Positions 60,552 through 64,000 of a stretch of DNA of 64,000 nt are shown here, in pieces. The notes below the pieces were generated by a model, which saw only the letters and a list, made by a program, of their open reading frames with translations, did not search any database and was not told the DNA's origin. Position 1 is the first letter of the stretch. Each line of letters begins with the position of its first letter. A program made the position numbers and the translations under genes. This stretch comes from Allostella sp. ATCC 35155 (GTDB lineage Bacteria > Pseudomonadota > Alphaproteobacteria > ATCC43930 > Allostellaceae), in the NCBI GenBank assembly GCA_006738865.1, contig AP019701.1, forward strand, positions 3,964,001 through 4,028,000, given 5' to 3'.

Positions 60552-61388
60552 ATGGCAACGCAGATCCTGGTGCCGGTCCACACCCATCTCGACGGCAATG
60601 CCGAGACGCTGGCCGATCATGCGGTCGCGGTCGCCCGGCACCGGAAGGCGGAACTGCACGCCCTCGTCCTCGACGCCGACTTCCCGGCGCTGTCGAGCCC
60701 GCTCGGCAACCTGCTGATCGACGTCCCGGCACTGGTTGGCGAGGCCAAGGCGAAGGCGCACCAGCGCGGCGTCGCCGTCGCTGCCGCGCTGGCGCGCGAA
60801 GCCGGCAAGCATGACGTGCCGCTGCGGACGACGCGCATCGAATGCTACCCGATGGCCGCGAGCGAGATCGTCACCCGCCTCGCGCGTTATCACGACCTCA
60901 CCCTCGTCGGCATCGGGACGCGCGATGCCTGGCCGCAGGCGACCGCCGAGGCGGCGACCTTCGGATCGGGCAAGCCCGTTCTCCTCGTCCCCGAGGAACG
61001 GCCCGTCGCGCCGGCCGGGACCGTCGTGATCGCCTGGGACGGCAGCCGGGTCGCGGCCCGGGCGGTTGCCGATGCCGCGCCGTTCCTGGCGCTGGCGACC
61101 CGGGTCGTCGTCGCCTCCGTCATCGACGAGAAGGCGCTCGCGGACGGCGATGCCGCCGAGCGGCTGGTCGACCATCTCGCCCGCCATGGCGTCGCGGCGA
61201 CGGTCGCGCGCATCCGCGCCGAGGGCAGTCCGATCGCCGCCGCGCTGCAGGAGCACGCCGCCGGCATCGACGCCGGCCTGCTGGTGATGGGCGGGTTCGG
61301 CCATTCCCGGATGCGCGACTTCGTCCTGGGCGGCGCGACCAGCGGCGTGCTCAAGGATCCGCGCCTGCCCATCCTCCTCTCGCACTGA
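60552..61388 (+). CDS. Universal stress protein (UspA family, two-domain)
   Basis: The 278-residue protein contains two Usp-like halves. The second carries the ATP-binding pattern GGFGHSRMRDFVLGGATSGV and VIAWDGSRVAARAVADAAPFLALA. The first half has ILVPVHTHLDGNAETLADHAVAVA but no complete G-x2-G-x9-G motif, so only the C-terminal half is likely to bind ATP. ATG 60552 with GGGGAG upstream is preferred over an earlier TTG at 60480. Usp proteins respond to stress and growth arrest. Confidence 0.85.
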   Translation: MATQILVPVHTHLDGNAETLADHAVAVARHRKAELHALVLDADFPALSSPLGNLLIDVPALVGEAKAKAHQRGVAVAAALAREAGKHDVPLRTTRIECYPMAASEIVTRLARYHDLTLVGIGTRDAWPQATAEAATFGSGKPVLLVPEERPVAPAGTVVIAWDGSRVAARAVADAAPFLALATRVVVASVIDEKALADGDAAERLVDHLARHGVAATVARIRAEGSPIAAALQEHAAGIDAGLLVMGGFGHSRMRDFVLGGATSGVLKDPRLPILLSH

Positions 61389-61408
61389 TCCGGGGGCAAG
61401 CCCACTCC

Positions 61409-62113
61409 ATGGCCGGGGACGCACCCACCACGGGCGACGTGACGGTCGGCTCCTTCGCCGCCGCGGCGCGGGCCGCGACCGGCATCGCCGTCGTCATCGA
61501 CGTCTTCCGGGCCTTCACCACGGCGGCGGTGGCGCTCGCCAACGGCGCCCGGCGCATCGTCATGGTCGACGACCTCGACGAGGCGCTGGCGCTGCGCGTC
61601 CGCGGTCTCGGCAGCCGCTGCCTCGGCGAGCGCGGCGGCCTGCGGCCGCCGGGCTTCGACTTCGGCAACTCGCCGGCCGAGATCACCGGCATCCGCTTCG
61701 ACGGCGAGACGCTGATCCAGACGACCTCGAACGGCACGCGCGGCGTCGTCGCCGCGGCGGGCGCGCGGCATGTCTATGCCGGCGCGCTGGTATCGGCGGA
61801 GGCGACGGTGCGGGTGATCCGGGCGCTGGGGCCGCTGCCGGTCGCGCTCGTCGCGATGGGCGATCATGACCGGGAGCGCGCCGACGAGGACGAACTCTGC
61901 GCCCTCTACCTGCGCTCCCGGCTGGCGGGGCGCACGCCCGACCGCGACGCCCTGGCGCGCATCGTGGCGACGATGGCACTGCGCGCGGACGGGGTCCGTC
62001 TGGACGAAGCCGACGTCGCCGCCTGCATCGCGGTCGACCGCGTGCCGTTCGCGGTGCGCGTCTCGGCCGAAGGGGGGCTGCTGTTCGCGACGGCGGAGAC
62101 GCCGCCCGCCTGA
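61409..62113 (+). CDS. 2-phosphosulfolactate phosphatase family protein (ComB-like)
   Basis: The 234-residue protein has the ComB pattern: VVIDVFRAFTTAAVALANGARRIVMVDDLDEAL, CLGERGG, GFDFGNSPAEI, and TSNGTRGVVAAAGARHVYAGALVSAEATV, followed by AMGDHDRERADEDELCALYL. ComB removes phosphate from 2-phosphosulfolactate, in coenzyme M synthesis in archaea and sulfolactate-related metabolism in some bacteria. No companion ComA or ComC is seen, so its substrate here is uncertain. It lies 20 bp after the Usp gene. Confidence 0.85.
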   Translation: MAGDAPTTGDVTVGSFAAAARAATGIAVVIDVFRAFTTAAVALANGARRIVMVDDLDEALALRVRGLGSRCLGERGGLRPPGFDFGNSPAEITGIRFDGETLIQTTSNGTRGVVAAAGARHVYAGALVSAEATVRVIRALGPLPVALVAMGDHDRERADEDELCALYLRSRLAGRTPDRDALARIVATMALRADGVRLDEADVAACIAVDRVPFAVRVSAEGGLLFATAETPPA

Positions 62114-62134
62114 TCAAGGCAGAACGGGGACGTG

Positions 62135-63007
62135 TCAGCCGGTGACGGCGCCGGGGGCGAACTTCTCGTGATGTCCGCGATAGATCGCCGGCCGCGGCCG
62201 ATCGAGGCCCGGCGGCACGTCGATCGGCTTCTTCCAGACCACGACCACATCCTGGTGATGGCCCCAGCCGCGCTCGTGATATCCCAGCAGCGTCGCGTCC
62301 CGGCGACGCTCGACAAGCCGCATCACCCAGGACGGCAGCGCGATCGAGATGCCGTATTCGGGCTGGTGCGGATAGTCGCGGTAACCGAAGCCGTGCTCGG
62401 CCACCTCGGCCGCGATCGCCTGGAAGCGATCCTCGTCGATGTAGGGATAGGTGCGGTGGTAGTCGAGCGACCAGCGCCCGTGGTTGGTGAACACCAGCAG
62501 CCCCTCCGGCGCCAGCCGGTCGATGAACCAGTCGACGAACGCGGCATAGCGGCGGGCGTCGAGATGGGTCAGGAGCGAGCCGCACCAGACGAGATCGAAC
62601 GGCTCGGCGAGCGGGATCGCGGCGGGCTCGATCTCGGAATGGACGGGCACGGCGCCGAAGGTGCGGGCGCAGAATTCGACGCCGCCGCGGTCGAGGTCGC
62701 AGGCGGCGATGCGCGCCGCGGGGAAGGCCGCGCGCAGCATCCGAAGTACCCGGCCGTGGCCGCACGGCAGGTCGAGGATCGAGGCGAGTTCGGTCTTCTC
62801 CGCCAGGATCATCGCCCGCACGATCGCCCGCAGCGCCGCCTCGCCGACGCGGAAATACTGGTCCTGCCAGCTCTTCTCGCCGATCCGCGCCATCGCCGCG
62901 TCGTCGAAGCGCAGGACCATCTGGTCGTCGGGCGAAACCGTGGTGACGAGCCGCTTCCGGTAGTCACGCAGCAGATCGAGCGGCGTCCTTGCGCCGAACA
63001 GGGCCAT
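62135..63007 (-). CDS. Class I SAM-dependent methyltransferase
   Basis: The 290-residue protein has motif I ILDLPCGHGRVLRMLRAAFP, motif II IAACDLDRGGVEFCA and a motif IV-like FDLVWCGSLLTHLDARRYAAFVDWFIDRLAPEGLLVFTNHGRW. The DLPCGHGR form resembles bacterial methyltransferases near polysaccharide genes. The substrate is not known. It converges with the ComB-like gene, with 21 bp between. Confidence 0.82.
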   Translation of the reverse strand: MALFGARTPLDLLRDYRKRLVTTVSPDDQMVLRFDDAAMARIGEKSWQDQYFRVGEAALRAIVRAMILAEKTELASILDLPCGHGRVLRMLRAAFPAARIAACDLDRGGVEFCARTFGAVPVHSEIEPAAIPLAEPFDLVWCGSLLTHLDARRYAAFVDWFIDRLAPEGLLVFTNHGRWSLDYHRTYPYIDEDRFQAIAAEVAEHGFGYRDYPHQPEYGISIALPSWVMRLVERRRDATLLGYHERGWGHHQDVVVVWKKPIDVPPGLDRPRPAIYRGHHEKFAPGAVTG

Positions 63008-63078
63008 GGGGGCTCCGGATTGGGGGCGAGCCGGCGGACCCTACAGGCCCGGCGCCGGGCGGCGCAACCCGACGGCGG

Positions 63079-63603
63079 TCAGTCCCGCCCGCCCGGCGGC
63101 GGCCCCGGCGGCCCGTCCGGACGGTCGCGCGGCGGCCGCGGCGGACGCTCCCGCTGGTCCAGCAGTTCGCGGCGCTGGGATGCCGGCAGCCGTCCCGCCG
63201 CTTCGACCAGCGAGTCCTGGGCCAGCCGCGCCAGTTCGCCGCTGGCTTCCCGCAATGCCCCGAAGGCGCGCCGGGCGGCGTCGGGGTCGTAGGGGTCGGC
63301 GGCCAGCGCCTCCTGCACCGCGCGCCGGGCTGCCCGCAGCTCCTGCCGCTCCTGCCGGATCTCGGTCCGACGGGCGCGGAAGCTGTCGCGGACCGTTTCG
63401 CGCGCCTCCTGCGGCAATCCGTCGGTCAGTCCGCGAAAGCCGATCGGTGCCCCTGGGCCAGGCCCGTGGTCACGGGCGTAGCGGCCGACGAGCGCGCTGA
63501 CCAGGAAGACATTGAGGGCCAGCGAGACCAGCAGGAAGCCGGGCACCAGCCAGCGGCGCCAGCCGGCTCGCCACCCGGTGCTCGGCGACGCGAGATCGCT
63601 CAC
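63079..63603 (-). CDS. Periplasmic heavy-metal sensor family protein (CpxP/Spy-like)
   Basis: The 174-residue protein has one N-terminal membrane helix (WLVPGFLLVSLALNVFLVSALVG) and a periplasmic helical region (LPQEARETVRDSFRARRTEIRQERQELRAARRAVQEAL), matching the Metal_resist/periplasmic heavy-metal sensor group, then a proline/arginine/glycine-rich tail with repeated RPP and DGPPGPPPGG. In CnrX-type systems such proteins restrain a sigma factor/anti-sigma pair. It starts inside the end of the preceding gene (ATGA overlap), whose own start overlaps a sigma factor gene. Confidence 0.8.
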   Translation of the reverse strand: MSDLASPSTGWRAGWRRWLVPGFLLVSLALNVFLVSALVGRYARDHGPGPGAPIGFRGLTDGLPQEARETVRDSFRARRTEIRQERQELRAARRAVQEALAADPYDPDAARRAFGALREASGELARLAQDSLVEAAGRLPASQRRELLDQRERPPRPPRDRPDGPPGPPPGGRD

Positions 63604-63938
63604 AGTTCGATCTCCAGATCCGAGCCGATGAGCAAGGGCGTGACGTCGACCACCTGGACATCGCCGACCAGCGTCTCCTCCGTCCAGCCCGCAGCGAATC
63701 CGATCGCCGCGATCAGCGCGAAGGCGGCCGCCATCGCCCGCGGCCGGCGGCTCCAGGTCGTCCCGCGCGCGGCAACCGCCGGCGGCTCCTGCGGGATCGC
63801 GGCCGTGGCCGCCAGGATGCGGCGGGCGAGATCGGATGGGGGCGCGACGGCGGGTTCCGACGCGATCATCCGGTCCAGCGCCCGGTCGAGCCGGTCTTCC
63901 GGGGCGGCCTCGGGACGGCGGCGGATTTCCTCTGTCAT
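63600..63938 (-). CDS. Single-pass membrane protein, putative anti-sigma factor
   Basis: The 112-residue protein has a cytoplasmic N-terminal helix part (DRLDRALDRMIASEPAVAPPSDLARRILAATAAI), a membrane helix (AMAAAFALIAAIGFAAGW) and a short periplasmic tail ending IGSDLEIEL. The position between a sigma-70 family gene and a periplasmic sensor gene, with 4-bp overlaps on both sides, is that of an anti-sigma factor; no zinc motif (HxxxCxxC) is present, so the assignment rests on context. Confidence 0.6.
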   Translation of the reverse strand: MTEEIRRRPEAAPEDRLDRALDRMIASEPAVAPPSDLARRILAATAAIPQEPPAVAARGTTWSRRPRAMAAAFALIAAIGFAAGWTEETLVGDVQVVDVTPLLIGSDLEIEL

Positions 63939-64000
63939 GCTCCTTCCTCCAGCGCGTCGACGAGCACGGGCTTCAACCGCTCCTTGAGCGCACGCCGCGC
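63935..64000 (-). CDS. C-terminal end of a sigma-70 family (ECF) factor, cut by the window edge
   Basis: Only 21 residues (ARRALKERLKPVLVDALEEG A) and the stop are in the window. This basic RRALKERL helix is what is found at the end of ECF sigma factor region 4. The following anti-sigma-like and periplasmic sensor genes support the call. The main body of the gene lies to the right of base 64000. Confidence 0.45.
   Translation of the reverse strand, partial: ARRALKERLKPVLVDALEEGA

Noticed and set aside
1-64000. CRISPR arrays, insertion sequences, integrases and rRNA genes
   Set aside because: I looked for regularly spaced direct repeats, transposase or recombinase motifs and rRNA signatures and saw none; the only short tandem repeats are those at 1789-1822 and 39256-39300 and within RTX genes.

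Overview
The window is GC-rich DNA (mostly about 65-72% G+C) with tightly packed genes, many joined by 4-bp ATGA or GTGA start/stop overlaps. Gene content points to an alphaproteobacterium, probably of the Rhodospirillales type. The evidence is a COQ9-family gene, DUF3572 and DUF465 (YdcH) proteins, a TIGR02444 protein, a PutA without the N-terminal DNA-binding domain, an Irr-type iron-control palindrome in front of dps, and an NdvB-like GH17/GT2 glucan synthase. The genus cannot be read from this window.

Layout. 1-3.6 kb: end of a secreted protein gene, a D-cysteine desulfhydrase family enzyme and an acyl-CoA dehydrogenase. 3.6-5.7 kb: a low-GC insert with an XRE/ImmA-type metallopeptidase gene overlapping a PIN-domain gene. 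5.8-10.5 kb: a glycosyltransferase and a divergent three-gene set for a heteromeric flavin amine/imino-acid dehydrogenase. 10.5-14.0 kb: a TPR protein, an adenylate-forming ligase and a secreted protein. 14.1-15.6 kb: tRNA-Thr(GGU) followed by a small lower-GC accessory patch with a RelE/XRE toxin-antitoxin pair. 15.6-18.1 kb: acyl ligase plus Bug-type binding protein. 18.3-28.7 kb: surface-sugar genes (SDR, DegT aminotransferase, ArnC-like GT2 with a small membrane partner, methyltransferase, GalE-like epimerase, NdvB-like synthase), interrupted by RidA/Lrp and a decayed VapB antitoxin gene. 28.8-37.1 kb: housekeeping genes (two DUF465 genes, phosphofructokinase, purEK, COQ9, def, 3-hydroxyacyl-CoA dehydrogenase, MFS, dps). 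37.1-49.6 kb: a molybdopterin oxidoreductase, a lipoprotein, two paralogous RTX proteins around HAD and Gfo/Idh genes, an acyl-CoA synthetase, an ADP-forming acyl-CoA ligase and a GST. 50.4-54.0 kb: a defence/addiction patch with HigA, a HigB remnant and what looks like an internally deleted type ISP restriction-modification locus. 54.0-64.0 kb: putA, three glycosyltransferases, a universal stress protein, a ComB-like phosphatase, a methyltransferase, and a sigma factor/membrane protein/periplasmic sensor operon cut by the right edge.

The most unusual theme is repeated accessory DNA of the toxin-antitoxin and restriction type. Five separate loci occur in 50 kb, and at least three show visible damage: VapB with ATA where the start should be and no VapC, HigA with a truncated HigB, and a type ISP methylase without its NPPY motif but with its nuclease motif retained. 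The best candidate for an intact, poorly described system is the ImmA-PIN pair at 3915-5689.
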